Source: Shewanella pealeana ATCC 700345
GTDB taxonomy: Bacteria > Pseudomonadota > Gammaproteobacteria > Enterobacterales > Shewanellaceae
Assembly: GCF_000018285.1 (NCBI RefSeq)
Contig: NC_009901.1
Coordinates: 1,921,001-1,985,000, forward strand
DNA length: 64,000 nt
Direction of reading: 5' to 3'
Made by a program: the position numbers and the translations under genes. Below the pieces are notes generated by a model. It did no database searches and was not told the origin of the DNA. It saw only the letters and a program-made list of their open reading frames with translations. Shown in pieces: positions 1-9,501 of the stretch (the stretch's first letter is position 1; every line of letters starts with the position of its first letter).

Positions 1-379
1 GCTTCGAACAGAAGCTTTTAACTGGAGCGTTTAAACTGGAACTTTGTACTGGAGATTTTAACTAGGGAGGACAGGTTTGCCGATAAGTATAGTGGTGCTT
101 TTAGGGGAAAAGCGCCATCGGCGAAAACATATTGAGCAACAAGGTTTAAAATGCTTTTATAAGTCGTGAAAAACGACTTTCGATAGTGATTAACTAGAGG
201 CGTGTTATTGATGCTTCAATATCGTAAAAGTTGCATCTAAATCAAACTAAAAATACAAACCGTGATCGCTAATCCAAACTCGAAATATACTCGCTATAGT
301 GTTAATCAGACGGCAGTTTTTATTGTACTTGCTGATTATAATCTGCCTCAGTTTTTGACTCGCTGAGAATATCAATTAA
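1..379. other. Intergenic region upstream of assT
   Basis: No gene is recognisable here. Positions 16-68 hold about four decayed copies of a 13-14 bp unit containing ACTGGA (at 21, 35 and 48, with ACTAGG at 61). All three forward frames close by about base 65, so the repeats may be the 3' tail of a gene that lies left of the window. The rest is AT-rich sequence that must hold the assT promoter, but I could not place -35/-10 boxes with confidence. Confidence 0.4.
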
Positions 380-2185
380 ATGTCTAAACCCTCGTTAATT
401 CTATCGGCAATAGCCCTATCTCTTAGTCTTTGTAGCAGCCAAGTTTTTGCTTCTATCGATGGCATGAAACCTAAGCCTGTTGAAGGGGCTCCTTTAGGTT
501 ATATCATTCATAACCCATATGAAAATGCGCCACTCACCGCTTTGGTGACCCTAGCTGGTCATACCATTTCTGGCGTTGAAGTGACTGTACATGCCAATGA
601 TGCTGATGGCGTGAGTTTGACATACCAAGTTGATGATATGCGGGTGATGGACGAGGGTGGAGTACCCATTTTTGGCCTTTACCCTGCATTTATGAACACC
701 TTTACCGTGAAGTGGACGGAAAATGGTGAACAAAAGTCTCATGATTATAAGATGCTAACGCCTGATATCGATATGGGATTTTCTGAAAGCCAGTGGGCGA
801 AAGCACCACTTGTTGAAGTTGAGCATGTTGATGCAGACTTTAAAGACAGACTGTACTTTGTAAACTGGACCAATGCCGACGGCAAAGCCGCGCCACTGAT
901 GCACAACAATTCAGATGCACCAGGGGCATTTTCTTGGGATGGCAAACCGGGTTTCTTTATTATCGATACAGCGGGTGATATTCGCTGGTATATGAACCCT
1001 TACACGACTCATGATGCCAAAACCTATGACAATGCGGGCTATGCCATGGGGATGAACGTCACTAAAGACGGCAACATGGTATGGGTACAAGGTCAGGGCT
1101 GGAAGAAAATGTCGATCATGGGGCGGATGATCTCTGAGCATAGTCTTCCGGGTAACTTTATTGACGCCTCTCATGAGGGAATTGAAGGCGCGAACGGTAA
1201 TATATTTATTCGTGCAGCAGCCAAAGATTACCGCACAGCAGATGGCCGTTTGGTCAATACTATTCGCGACCAAATTATCGAAGTTGACAACACAGGCAAG
1301 CTGGTGGATTACTGGGACTTAAATACTATTTTAGATCCTATGCGTGATGCGGCTCTGCTATCGCTCGATGCGGGCGCGGTTTGTTTAAACATCAACCTTG
1401 ACGATGCCGGTCACCAAACCACAGAAGAAGATTTAGCCAAAGCGCCTTACGGTGATATACACGGTGTGGCAACTGGTCGTAACTGGGCCCATGTTAACTC
1501 TATTGAGTATGATCCAACTGACGACAGCATCATTATCAGCTCACGCCATCAATCGGCTGTAATTAAGATCGGCCGCGACAAGCAAGTAAAGTGGATCTTA
1601 AGTGCCAGCAAAGGCTGGAGTGAGAAGTTTCAAGATAAGCTACTTAAACCTATTACAGCTGATGGCAAGCCAATTTGGTGTAACGAGAAGGGCGCATGTC
1701 AGGACAAGGATTTTGATTTTAGTTGGACTTCACACACTGCCTATTTAGTCCCAGAAAAAGGCACATTAACAGTGTTTGATAACGGCGATGGCCGTGATTT
1801 AGGTCAGCCGATGTTTGCTAACGAAAAGTACTCTCGCTCTGTAGAGTACAAGATTGATGAGCAAAACATGACGGTTCAGCAAGTATGGGAATACGGTAAA
1901 GATGAGCTAGGTTATGCAGGTTACTCACCAGTGACTTCTATCGTTAAATACCAAGCAGATAAAGACAGTATGATGAGCTACTTTGCTTCTGCAGGTTTAT
2001 TTGGTTTAGGTGGTGGTTACGGCAACCTGAAGATGGATGACACTACAGGTAAGGTGCAATCGATTCTGGTTGAACACAGATATGGCGAAACAAAGCCAGC
2101 GGTGCGCATCAATATCGATAGCCATGATATGTTTGCTACGGGCTATCGCGCTCAGGTTATTCGCGCTAATGAAATGTTGAAATAA
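380..2185 (+). CDS. assT: Aryl-sulfate sulfotransferase (AssT), periplasmic
   Basis: Predicted PAPS-independent arylsulfotransferase, which moves sulfate from one phenolic ester to another phenol in the periplasm through a sulfo-histidine. The 601-aa protein starts with a signal peptide (about residues 1-25, ending QVFA). The active-site layout of E. coli AssT is visible: a cysteine pair six apart (Cys434, Cys440) matching the known structural disulfide, the catalytic His452 exactly 12 residues after the second Cys in SWTSHTAY, and supporting His265, His371 and Arg389. E. coli AssT needs a dedicated DsbL/DsbI pair for that disulfide; none is adjacent here. The gene appears monocistronic, with a bidirectional terminator between it and trpA. 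Its last four codons are the first unit of a 19-bp tandem repeat. The ribosome site before the ATG is weak. Confidence 0.93.
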   Translation: MSKPSLILSAIALSLSLCSSQVFASIDGMKPKPVEGAPLGYIIHNPYENAPLTALVTLAGHTISGVEVTVHANDADGVSLTYQVDDMRVMDEGGVPIFGLYPAFMNTFTVKWTENGEQKSHDYKMLTPDIDMGFSESQWAKAPLVEVEHVDADFKDRLYFVNWTNADGKAAPLMHNNSDAPGAFSWDGKPGFFIIDTAGDIRWYMNPYTTHDAKTYDNAGYAMGMNVTKDGNMVWVQGQGWKKMSIMGRMISEHSLPGNFIDASHEGIEGANGNIFIRAAAKDYRTADGRLVNTIRDQIIEVDNTGKLVDYWDLNTILDPMRDAALLSLDAGAVCLNINLDDAGHQTTEEDLAKAPYGDIHGVATGRNWAHVNSIEYDPTDDSIIISSRHQSAVIKIGRDKQVKWILSASKGWSEKFQDKLLKPITADGKPIWCNEKGACQDKDFDFSWTSHTAYLVPEKGTLTVFDNGDGRDLGQPMFANEKYSRSVEYKIDEQNMTVQQVWEYGKDELGYAGYSPVTSIVKYQADKDSMMSYFASAGLFGLGGGYGNLKMDDTTGKVQSILVEHRYGETKPAVRINIDSHDMFATGYRAQVIRANEMLK

Positions 2186-2243
2186 GAGTGAGATGTTAAA
2201 ATAAGAGCGAGATGCTTAAATAACAGTGAGATACTGAAGTAAC
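2174..2243 (+). repeat. 19-bp tandem repeat spanning the assT stop codon
   Basis: Units at 2174-2192, 2193-2211 and 2212-2230, plus a partial decayed unit at 2231-2243. Unit 1 is the coding end of assT (ATG TTG AAA TAA and on). The following units keep the ATG..TTA/TTG..AAATAA pattern and so repeat the stop codon outside the gene. Confidence 0.8.
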
Positions 2244-2268
2244 CGGTTATTAAATCGAGCACACAAAC

Positions 2269-2296
2269 AAAAATAGCGCCTTAAGGCGCTATTTTT
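2269..2296. terminator. Bidirectional intrinsic terminator between assT and trpA
   Basis: A perfect 28-bp palindrome centred on GCGCCTTAAGGCGC, with A5 on the left and T5 on the right. It can end assT transcripts (plus) and trp operon transcripts (minus), which converge here. Confidence 0.88.
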
Positions 2297-2341
2297 ATAT
2301 CTGTAACTCTTAGCTAAAGCAGAGCAAGATGCAGCGGTGCT

Positions 2342-3151
2342 TTAACGAGCGGTTGCCGCTTTCATATTGCGAGTAAATTCAGCAAGGGCGCTTAACAGTG
2401 CCGCTTCATTGTCTTTATTCGCCTCGATAATTTTGACTACCGCAGAGCCTGAAATCGCGCCCGCGGCTCCAGCATCGATAGCGGCTTTGACCTGACTCGG
2501 CTCGGCAATACCAAAACCTAGTAGTGGCGGCGCACCATTAAACTCTTTTAGACGATTTAGAATATCACTGATTGGCATACCGGCCTTTGACTCCGTACCC
2601 GTCACACCAGCGCGAGATAACAGGTAGGTATAACCTTCACCTTTTTCACTTACCTGTTTTAATGTTTCGCTGTCGGCATTTGGCGGCGCGATAAAGATTG
2701 GGCACACGCCGTGGGCTTTTGCCGATTCGATAAATGGTGCTGCTTCCTCTACTGGCACATCGGCAATCAGTACCGAGTCAACGCCAGCGGCTTGGCATTT
2801 GGCGTAGAAGGTATCGATGCCATTGGCGAACACTAAATTGGCGTACAGTAGTAGGCCAATCGGTAAGTCAGGATATTTAGCTCGAATAGCCGTGAGCATT
2901 TCAAAGCACTGAGTCGGTGTAGTGCCAGCAGCTAAAGAGCGTAGGTTAGCGCCTTGAATAACCGGGCCATCGGCGAGCGGATCTGAAAACGGGAAGCCGA
3001 GCTCTAGGGCGTCGGCACCGTTTTCAACTAAGGTGTCGATGATTTTAAGTGATAGCTCAGGCGATGGATCGCCTAAGGTCACGAATGGCACAAATGCGCC
3101 TTGCTGTTTCTCATTTAGGGCGGCAAAGGCTGCCTGGTAACGTTGACTCAT
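2342..3151 (-). CDS. trpA: Tryptophan synthase alpha subunit
   Basis: Cleaves indole-3-glycerol phosphate to indole and glyceraldehyde 3-phosphate, passing indole to TrpB through the alpha2beta2 tunnel. The 269-aa product carries the TIM-barrel motif [15 protein letters not shown] with the catalytic Glu, and the catalytic Asp in [11 protein letters not shown]. The frame is open upstream to 3238, but the real start is the ATG at 3151: it follows AGGAGAGTGGCA, begins MSQRYQAAF as in relatives, and lies just after the trpB stop. It is the last gene of the trp operon. Confidence 0.97.
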   Translation of the reverse strand: MSQRYQAAFAALNEKQQGAFVPFVTLGDPSPELSLKIIDTLVENGADALELGFPFSDPLADGPVIQGANLRSLAAGTTPTQCFEMLTAIRAKYPDLPIGLLLYANLVFANGIDTFYAKCQAAGVDSVLIADVPVEEAAPFIESAKAHGVCPIFIAPPNADSETLKQVSEKGEGYTYLLSRAGVTGTESKAGMPISDILNRLKEFNGAPPLLGFGIAEPSQVKAAIDAGAAGAISGSAVVKIIEANKDNEAALLSALAEFTRNMKAATAR

Positions 3152-3161
3152 TGCCACTCTC

Positions 3162-4391
3162 CTAGTTGTTCTGATTGTTAGTTTGTTGCTGTTCAGCTTC
3201 TTGTTGCTCAACTTTTTGTTGCTCAAGAATGTCCGCAACCGTGAAGATATCTTTGTCGCCGCGGCCAGACAGGTTAACCACTAAAATGGTCTCTTTGGTG
3301 GCTTCTTTTGCAAGTTTTACCGCATAAGCTAGGGCGTGAGCCGACTCAAGTGCGGGGATGATCCCTTCTGATCGTGCCAGTAATTGGAAAGCTTCTAACG
3401 CTTCATCATCGGTGGCTGACTCGTAAGTTGCGCGGCCGGTTGCGGCAAGGTGTGCATGCTGCGGCCCAACAGATGGGAAATCCAGACCGGCGGATACAGA
3501 GTAAGACTCTTCAATTTGCCCTTCGCTGTCTTGCATAAGTGGCGCTTTCATACCAAAGAAAATACCAGTTTTACCATGCTTTAGTGGCGCGCCGTGCATT
3601 GGAGTATCGATGCCTTTTCCTGCAGGCTCAACACCAATTAGTGCCACCTCTTCTTCGTCAATAAAGTCGGCAAACATACCAATCGCGTTAGAACCACCGC
3701 CGACACAGGCAATAACCGCATCAGGTAGGCGGCCTTCACGCTCAAGAATTTGACTCTTAGTTTCTTCGCCAATCATACGTTGGAATTCACGTACAATTGT
3801 TGGGAATGGGTGCGGACCTGCTGCAGTGCCCAGTAGGTAGTGGGCTTTATCATAACTACCAGACCAGTCACGCATCGCTTCGTTACAGGCATCTTTCAAA
3901 GTGGCCGAGCCAGAGGTCACTGGGATAACTTCTGCGCCCATTAGCTTCATTCTAAATACGTTTGGTGATTGACGTTCAACGTCTTTCGCGCCCATATACA
4001 CCTTACACTTAAGGCCTAGCAATGCGCAGGCAAGGGCTGTTGCCACACCGTGTTGACCCGCGCCAGTTTCAGCGATGATCTCTTTTTTACCCATACGTTT
4101 AGCCAGTAATGCCTGACCTAATACTTGGTTAGTCTTGTGGGCGCCGCCGTGTAGCAAATCTTCACGTTTTAGATAGATCTTAGTCAGCGGATTAGGGCTT
4201 AAGTTGCGCGTTAAGGTCAACGCCGTTGGACGACCGGCATAGTTCTTTAAAAGCTCGGTAAACTCCTGCTGAAAGCTCTCGTCTTCTTGGGCTTCAATAA
4301 AAGCGGTTTCTAGTTGCTTAAGCGCTGGCATTAAAATTTGCGGTACGTACATACCACCGTATTCCCCAAAGTATGGGTTTAACTTGCTCAT
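3162..4391 (-). CDS. trpB: Tryptophan synthase beta chain
   Basis: PLP enzyme that condenses indole with serine to give tryptophan. The PLP lysine is visible in [14 protein letters not shown], the phosphate-binding glycine loop in [10 protein letters not shown], and the C-terminal serine in [10 protein letters not shown]. At 409 aa it is about 12 residues longer than E. coli TrpB. The excess is a Gln/Glu/Asn-rich tail (residues 390-409) encoded by about three decayed 15-bp repeats at 3180-3224. The start [17 protein letters not shown] is the conserved family start. A gap of about 96 bp separates it from trpCF, wider than the other operon junctions. Confidence 0.97.
   Translation of the reverse strand: MSKLNPYFGEYGGMYVPQILMPALKQLETAFIEAQEDESFQQEFTELLKNYAGRPTALTLTRNLSPNPLTKIYLKREDLLHGGAHKTNQVLGQALLAKRMGKKEIIAETGAGQHGVATALACALLGLKCKVYMGAKDVERQSPNVFRMKLMGAEVIPVTSGSATLKDACNEAMRDWSGSYDKAHYLLGTAAGPHPFPTIVREFQRMIGEETKSQILEREGRLPDAVIACVGGGSNAIGMFADFIDEEEVALIGVEPAGKGIDTPMHGAPLKHGKTGIFFGMKAPLMQDSEGQIEESYSVSAGLDFPSVGPQHAHLAATGRATYESATDDEALEAFQLLARSEGIIPALESAHALAYAVKLAKEATKETILVVNLSGRGDKDIFTVADILEQQKVEQQEAEQQQTNNQNN
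3180..3224 (-). repeat. 15-bp tandem repeat at the trpB 3' end
   Basis: Three in-frame 15-bp units (3224-3210, 3209-3195, 3194-3180) read GAGCAACAAAAAGTT, GAGCAACAAGAAGCT and GAACAGCAACAAACT, encoding [10 protein letters not shown] and EQQQT beyond the usual TrpB C-terminus. Confidence 0.8.
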
Positions 4392-4487
4392 ATTCTTGTC
4401 CTTTATGACTAATTTTTTACCACAGGCCGATTTTGCATGTGGGGATAATAGGGTTTAGAAACTAGCTTTTTACAGCTGCTAATAAAA

Positions 4488-5915
4488 TCAGTACTGGCGC
4501 AACTGGTTAAATGCCGCTGCTACTTTGCTTGGGTCTTTAATACCAGGACTTTGCTCAAGGCCAGAGTTAAAATCTAAGCCGTAGAAACCTTGGCTTGCTG
4601 CATCAATGGCATTCTCTGGGCTTAAACCACCGGCAAGTAATGCAGACTCTTTGTTTGGTAGCATCTTTTGCCAATCAAAAGCTTGGCCCGTACCGCCAAA
4701 TTGACCATCTGATTTACTGTCAAACACCACGCGATCAACGCCTGCAGGAATAACTAATTCATTGTCACTTGCCACATCTACCGCAACCGCTTTCCAAATT
4801 TGAGTCTGGCTATTGTTTGTGGTCAATATTGCTTTTAATGCATCAATTTCGAGTGCGGTTTCTTTACCGTGTAACTGCACGGCAAACAGGTTTAGTTCAG
4901 TAGCGAGCTTGGCGATCACATCGGCCGCTTCATTAACAAACACGCCAACTAAATTGAGTTTAGTGCCGCTTTGCTTTAACTGCGCAACCAGCTTATTAGC
5001 CTGCTCAGGCGTTACCGCGCGTGGTGATTTTTGAGCAAAGATAAGGCCGCCATAAATGGCACCAGCCTTTGCGGCTGCTATCATGTCTTCCATGCGGGTT
5101 AGGCCGCAGACTTTGTTATGGCCAAAGGTCAGTGTTCGGCAGGCAAGGTCTAAATCATCTTCTGCCATTAACGAGCTGCCGACTAAGAAACCATCCACTA
5201 GCGGGCTTAAACGGCGAACTTGAGCTTGGTTATAAATACCAGATTCGCTGATCACCACTCTGTCGGATGGAATATGCGGCGCCAGCGCCTCTGTGGTTGC
5301 AAGGTCGGTAGACAAGTCGCGCAGATTACGGTTATTAATGCCGATAATCTTGGCATTAAGCGCAATGGCGCGCGTGAGTTCTGCTTCATTACTCACTTCG
5401 GTCAAGATATCGAGTTGATATTTCGCCGCTTCGGTGGCTAGGGCTTGATAACGGCCGTCATCGAGTACCGATAGCATTAACAAGATTGCGTCAGCGCCTT
5501 GGTGAGCGGCCAATTTGACTTGGTACTCATCGACGAAAAAGTCTTTACACAAAATCGGCTGGCTAACGCGAGCACGAACCCTTGGAATATAGTCCATGTC
5601 GCCTTGGAAGAACTGCTCGTCGGTTAATACTGAAATACCTGCGGCGTAGCGGTTATAAACATCAGCTATAGCATCAACATCAAACACATCCCGAATTAAG
5701 CCTTTTGATGGGCTGGCTTTTTTACACTCTAGAATAAAACCTGCATTTGGCGCTTTAAGTGCATCAAATAAACTTCTGTCAGACACTTTTGGCGATAAGT
5801 CCTTTTCAGGAAATCGCTGCTTGAGTGAGGCGATATGTGCCGCCTTAGTATCGACAATTTTAGTCAGTACATTGCTTTCTTTTATTGCTGGTTCTTCTCT
5901 TAAATCCGTGCTCAC
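4488..5915 (-). CDS. trpCF: Bifunctional indole-3-glycerol phosphate synthase / phosphoribosylanthranilate isomerase
   Basis: A fused two-barrel enzyme for the two steps between TrpD and TrpA. The N-terminal TrpC half (about residues 15-265) shows the catalytic lysine motifs ECKKASPSKG and ILCKDFF and the SESGI phosphate loop. The C-terminal TrpF half starts near KVCGLTRMED with the catalytic Cys and has the catalytic Asp in DRVVFDSKSDG followed by GGTGQAFDW. The 475-aa length fits the enterobacterial-type fusion. The start lies 1 nt from the trpD stop, so the two are translationally coupled. Confidence 0.96.
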   Translation of the reverse strand: MSTDLREEPAIKESNVLTKIVDTKAAHIASLKQRFPEKDLSPKVSDRSLFDALKAPNAGFILECKKASPSKGLIRDVFDVDAIADVYNRYAAGISVLTDEQFFQGDMDYIPRVRARVSQPILCKDFFVDEYQVKLAAHQGADAILLMLSVLDDGRYQALATEAAKYQLDILTEVSNEAELTRAIALNAKIIGINNRNLRDLSTDLATTEALAPHIPSDRVVISESGIYNQAQVRRLSPLVDGFLVGSSLMAEDDLDLACRTLTFGHNKVCGLTRMEDMIAAAKAGAIYGGLIFAQKSPRAVTPEQANKLVAQLKQSGTKLNLVGVFVNEAADVIAKLATELNLFAVQLHGKETALEIDALKAILTTNNSQTQIWKAVAVDVASDNELVIPAGVDRVVFDSKSDGQFGGTGQAFDWQKMLPNKESALLAGGLSPENAIDAASQGFYGLDFNSGLEQSPGIKDPSKVAAAFNQLRQY

Positions 5916-5916
5916 A

Positions 5917-6993
5917 TTAGGCTCCTTTGCCAGCTTGGCTAGCGTTAGCCAGCTGGGTCAATAATTTGTAGGCTTTGCCGCTGTTAATGGTCTCGAGTGC
6001 TAACGCTGTGCCAGATTTGATGTCAGTGCAAATGCCTGCCACATAGAGGGCGCAGCCTGCATTGATAGCAACCGCATTCATATGGGCAGCTTTTCCTTTG
6101 CCTTGCAATATGGCGCGGGTGTAATCAGCATTTTCTTCAGGTGCGCCGCCTTCTAAATCAGTAAGCTTAGCCTCTGGTACGCCAAGCATGGCTGGAGTAA
6201 TACGGTACTCGCTGATAGCGCCATCTTTAAGCTCATGCACTAAGGTATCGCCGTGAAGCGCGACTTCATCGAGGCCGCTACCGTGCACCACCATGGCGCG
6301 TTTAATACCGAGTGCTTTTACGACTTGTGCGATGGGGGCTACCAGCTCTGGGCTATACACACCAAGCAGCATAAAGTCTGGGCGAGACGGGTTAATGAGC
6401 GGCCCCAACACATTAAATAGAGTACGGGTTTTTAGTGCCTGACGCACAGGCACCGCGTGGGCCACGCCGCCATGATAGTGTGGCGCAAACAAGAAGCACA
6501 GTCCTAGCTCGTCTAAGCAGTCACGTGCCGTTTCTGGTGCCATGGTTAAATCGATACCAAATTGCGCCAGTAAGTCTGATGAACCCGATTTGCTCGATAC
6601 GCTGCGGTTACCGTGTTTAGCCACCTTAGCTCCAGCCGCCGCGGCAACAAACGCCGCCGTGGTAGAGATATTGATAGTGTTGTGACCATCGCCACCAGTG
6701 CCTACAATATCGACAATGCCTTGACTGACGGTCGATTCACTCGGCGTCGGAAAGGATTTTGCAGCCGTACGAAGTGCATCGGCCGCACCCGATATTTCAT
6801 CGATGGTTTCGCCGCGCATTTTCATGGCGACTAACATTCCTGCCATGGTGACTTCATTCATCTCACCTTGAATGATACGGCTAAATAACGTTTTTGCATC
6901 AGTGCGGTTTAGGCTTTCACCGCGATAAAGGGATTCGATTAACGTTTCAGAGCTTTTAATTTCAAGCTGCTTGATTTCGGTTTGAGTCATCAT
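5917..6993 (-). CDS. trpD: Anthranilate phosphoribosyltransferase
   Basis: Transfers phosphoribose from PRPP to anthranilate. The glycine-rich PRPP loop DIVGTGGDGHNTINIST and the anthranilate-side motif KHGNRSVSSKSGSSD are clear. At 358 aa it is a stand-alone TrpD; the glutamine amidotransferase is the separate upstream trpG rather than a fusion as in E. coli. It starts 1 nt after the trpG stop behind AAAGGATAAG. A second ATG three bases in is an equally possible start. Confidence 0.96.
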   Translation of the reverse strand: MMTQTEIKQLEIKSSETLIESLYRGESLNRTDAKTLFSRIIQGEMNEVTMAGMLVAMKMRGETIDEISGAADALRTAAKSFPTPSESTVSQGIVDIVGTGGDGHNTINISTTAAFVAAAAGAKVAKHGNRSVSSKSGSSDLLAQFGIDLTMAPETARDCLDELGLCFLFAPHYHGGVAHAVPVRQALKTRTLFNVLGPLINPSRPDFMLLGVYSPELVAPIAQVVKALGIKRAMVVHGSGLDEVALHGDTLVHELKDGAISEYRITPAMLGVPEAKLTDLEGGAPEENADYTRAILQGKGKAAHMNAVAINAGCALYVAGICTDIKSGTALALETINSGKAYKLLTQLANASQAGKGA

Positions 6994-6994
6994 C

Positions 6995-7609
6995 TTATCC
7001 TTTGATGTTGTCTTGGCTATCTTGTGCTAAAGCACTGGCGAGGTAATCTAAGCTCTGTACCAATAACTGGCTGCCTAAAGTGGTTAAAATTGATTCCGGA
7101 TGGAACTGAAAACCCACCGCTATATCTTCGCGGTGAATAACCGCCATTGGCATCTCTTCTGTAGTGGCGATAACGTCTAAGCAATCCGGCACTTTGGTTG
7201 CCACAAGGCTGTGATAACGGGCAACGGGAAGCGGCGAGGGTAAACCGCTAAAGATATCTTGGCCGTTATGAAATGTCGGACTCGCTTTGCCGTGTACCAC
7301 TTGAGCTGCACGCTCAACTTTACCGCCGTAATGCTCAACTAAGGCTTGGTGCCCAAGGCAAATACCCAGCATTGGTACTTTGCCTGCAACACACTCAATC
7401 AGAGCCATTAATGAGCCTGCTTCGTGAGGTGCTCCGGGACCTGGCGACAGTACAAGTGCGGCGGGTGTTGTTTCGTTTAATAGTTTACTGGCGATAAAGT
7501 CAGCGTCGACGTCGTTACGATAAATGACTACTTCATAGCCTAAGCTTCTAAACTGATCCACTAAGTTGTAGGTGAATGAGTCGAAGTTATCGAGTAGATA
7601 GATTTTCAT
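6995..7609 (-). CDS. trpG: Anthranilate synthase glutamine amidotransferase component
   Basis: Class I glutamine amidotransferase (204 aa) that supplies ammonia to TrpE. The nucleophile Cys is in GICLGHQALVEHYGG and the His-Glu pair in FQFHPESI. The N-terminus MKIYLLDNFDSFTYNLVDQ is the family signature. Its ATG overlaps the trpE stop by 4 nt (ATGA), so translation is coupled and the two subunits are made together. Confidence 0.96.
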   Translation of the reverse strand: MKIYLLDNFDSFTYNLVDQFRSLGYEVVIYRNDVDADFIASKLLNETTPAALVLSPGPGAPHEAGSLMALIECVAGKVPMLGICLGHQALVEHYGGKVERAAQVVHGKASPTFHNGQDIFSGLPSPLPVARYHSLVATKVPDCLDVIATTEEMPMAVIHREDIAVGFQFHPESILTTLGSQLLVQSLDYLASALAQDSQDNIKG

Positions 7610-9189
7610 AGTCCACCTCCCATTTTTATAGCTGAAATAACGGCTTGTGCCTTTTGGCGCGTTTCATCGGCTTCGGCTTGTGGGTCTGAGTCGTACACCA
7701 CGCCAGCGCCTGCTTGAATAAAGGCTGTGCCATCTTTGACAAAGGCAGAGCGGATAACAATGCAGGTATCCATGTCACCTAGGCCATTTAAGTAGCCGAC
7801 AGCGCCACCGTAGCTGCCGCGACGGGTTTTCTCTGCACCGCGAATAAGCTGCGCCGCGCTCACTTTTGGGGCGCCAGTTAAAGTGCCCATATTCATGCAA
7901 GCTTGGTAGGCATGCAGTGCATCTAAATCGGTTCTAAGCTGGCCAGTGACTCGGCTAACGAGATGCATAACATGGCTGTATCTATCGACTTTTAATAACT
8001 CTGGCACTTTGCGGGTACCACTTTGGCTGATGCGGGCGATATCGTTACGAGCCAAGTCTACAAGCATGATATGTTCGGACAACTCTTTCTTGTCTAAGCG
8101 AAGCTCAAGCTCGTTACGGCTATCGAGATCGAAATCGATTTCACCGCTGGCAGTTTTGCCGCGCTTTCGCGTTCCGGCAATCGGGTAGATCTCGACTTGG
8201 TTGCTTGCGGCCTCATACTTGAGCGCGCTCTCTGGTGAGGCGCCAAACAGGGTGAAGTCATCGCCGCGAAAGTAGAACATGTAAGGGCTTGGGTTGGTCA
8301 GTCTTAATGCGCGGTAGGCGCCTAATGTATTGGGGCAAGGCAGGCTAAAACTGCGTGATGGCACTACCTGGAAAATATCACCTGCGATGATGTGCTCTTT
8401 AAGGCCATTGACTGTGTCTTTAAAGTCGCTGTCTGAGATATTCACTTGCGTTTCAGCTTCAACGGCTTGTAACTCGGCAATGGGAGCCAATGACTGGCAA
8501 GCTTGCTGTAGCTCAGTCATACGCTGAGCGAGTGAGTTTGTAATGCAATCGACAGCGCTTTGGACTGGCTGAACAAATTGGTGAGTGACGATTTCAGCGC
8601 TTTGCTGCTGATGATCCACTAGGATTAACGTTTCGGCGAGATAAAACAGGTAATCAGGGCAGGTGTTATCACCTTCAGGCACGCTTGGCAGTGGCTCAAC
8701 GGTATCAATCAAATCATAAGAGAGCACGCCGCCTAAAAACAGATCTTCAAACTCGGGGCTTTCATCGCAGCGGATATGCTTAACCAACATTCTTAAGCCA
8801 TCAAGCGGAGAGGTTGACTTTAAACGCGCATCCTCATCGAGTTGGTTAGACTCTTTTTGCAGGGTAAGGCTTAAGCTTGACTCATCACAGTGGTTTATTT
8901 CCGTGGTCGGAAAATCTTTTTCGAAGAAGGACTTTATTGGTGAGAGCAGAGTCTTACCATTATCTGTTAATGCGTTAAATTGAAGTTGGTAACCGTCACA
9001 GCGGATCTGCATGGCTGCGTGAGTCAGCACGATACTCTTTAAGTGGTCCTTGCTATCAATTTCAGCAGATTCCAGCAGCATAGTGTGAGGGGCGTTCTGG
9101 GTCACATGCTGGTATAAGCTAAGCGGATCTTCATGATACGCCAACGCCTCTTTTTGAGTGACGACTTTAGCGATAGTGTCGGTTGTCAT
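7606..9189 (-). CDS. trpE: Anthranilate synthase component I
   Basis: Chorismate-using large subunit (527 aa) and first enzyme of tryptophan synthesis. The N-terminal LLESAEIDSKD matches the LLES motif of the tryptophan feedback site. The C-terminal chorismate-binding domain shows GDIFQVVPSRSF, the PIAGTRKRGK motif, and TGAPKVSAAQLI. First structural gene of the operon, about 190 nt downstream of the trpL leader, so both attenuation and feedback inhibition are expected. Confidence 0.97.
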   Translation of the reverse strand: MTTDTIAKVVTQKEALAYHEDPLSLYQHVTQNAPHTMLLESAEIDSKDHLKSIVLTHAAMQIRCDGYQLQFNALTDNGKTLLSPIKSFFEKDFPTTEINHCDESSLSLTLQKESNQLDEDARLKSTSPLDGLRMLVKHIRCDESPEFEDLFLGGVLSYDLIDTVEPLPSVPEGDNTCPDYLFYLAETLILVDHQQQSAEIVTHQFVQPVQSAVDCITNSLAQRMTELQQACQSLAPIAELQAVEAETQVNISDSDFKDTVNGLKEHIIAGDIFQVVPSRSFSLPCPNTLGAYRALRLTNPSPYMFYFRGDDFTLFGASPESALKYEAASNQVEIYPIAGTRKRGKTASGEIDFDLDSRNELELRLDKKELSEHIMLVDLARNDIARISQSGTRKVPELLKVDRYSHVMHLVSRVTGQLRTDLDALHAYQACMNMGTLTGAPKVSAAQLIRGAEKTRRGSYGGAVGYLNGLGDMDTCIVIRSAFVKDGTAFIQAGAGVVYDSDPQAEADETRQKAQAVISAIKMGGGL

Positions 9190-9303
9190 GCTTATGCTCC
9201 TGCCTTGTAGGGTAACGCATTATTCATTATTTTATCTCACTTTATCTTTAAGCCTGCTGCTCTGGGTTTTCTCTCTTCTTGCCGATTTATTTTCGCTTAG
9301 ATA

Positions 9304-9336
9304 CAAGAAAGCCCGCAGTGTATGCGGGCTTTCTTG
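9304..9336 (-). terminator. trp attenuator hairpin (regions 3:4)
   Basis: A perfect 14-bp stem (9304-9317 with 9323-9336; core GCCCGCA/TGCGGGC) and a 5-nt loop, U-rich at its 3' arm, between trpL and trpE. GCGGG at the end of trpL (complement of 9379-9383) can pair with CCCGC of this stem as antiterminator. An 8-bp pair between the start of trpL (9429-9436) and 9363-9370 provides the alternative 1:2 structure. Confidence 0.85.
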
Positions 9337-9382
9337 TTGAATCTTGTCTCAGTTTTCTGAGCACACAGTTCCACACCACCCG

Positions 9383-9439
9383 CTAATTTGGGAAGTGCCA
9401 CCACCAATTAATGTTTTGGAAAGTTGTTAACTGTGTCAT
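9383..9439 (-). CDS. trpL: trp operon leader peptide
   Basis: An 18-residue ORF reading MTQLTTFQNINWWWHFPN and stop, with three consecutive UGG codons. This is the standard design for ribosome-mediated attenuation: when charged tRNA-Trp is scarce the ribosome stalls on the Trp run and the antiterminator forms. It lies about 46 nt before the attenuator stem and about 190 nt before trpE, on the same strand. Enterobacterial TrpL usually has two tandem Trp codons; here there are three. The SD is poor, with only a loose purine stretch (ACAAGATGA) upstream. Confidence 0.9.
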   Translation of the reverse strand: MTQLTTFQNINWWWHFPN

Positions 9440-9470
9440 TTAAAATTCATCTTGTTTGTTTCAATGACTA

Positions 9471-9501
9471 TATAAAAACATTTGCGGGTGAAAGCTGTCA
9501 A
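9471..9501 (-). promoter_or_regulatory. Candidate trp promoter
   Basis: On the minus strand, TTGACA (9496-9501) is a perfect -35 box, followed after 19 nt by TTTATA (9471-9476) as -10, about 30 nt before the trpL ATG. The spacer is slightly long. No clear TrpR operator palindrome was recognised. Confidence 0.5.
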
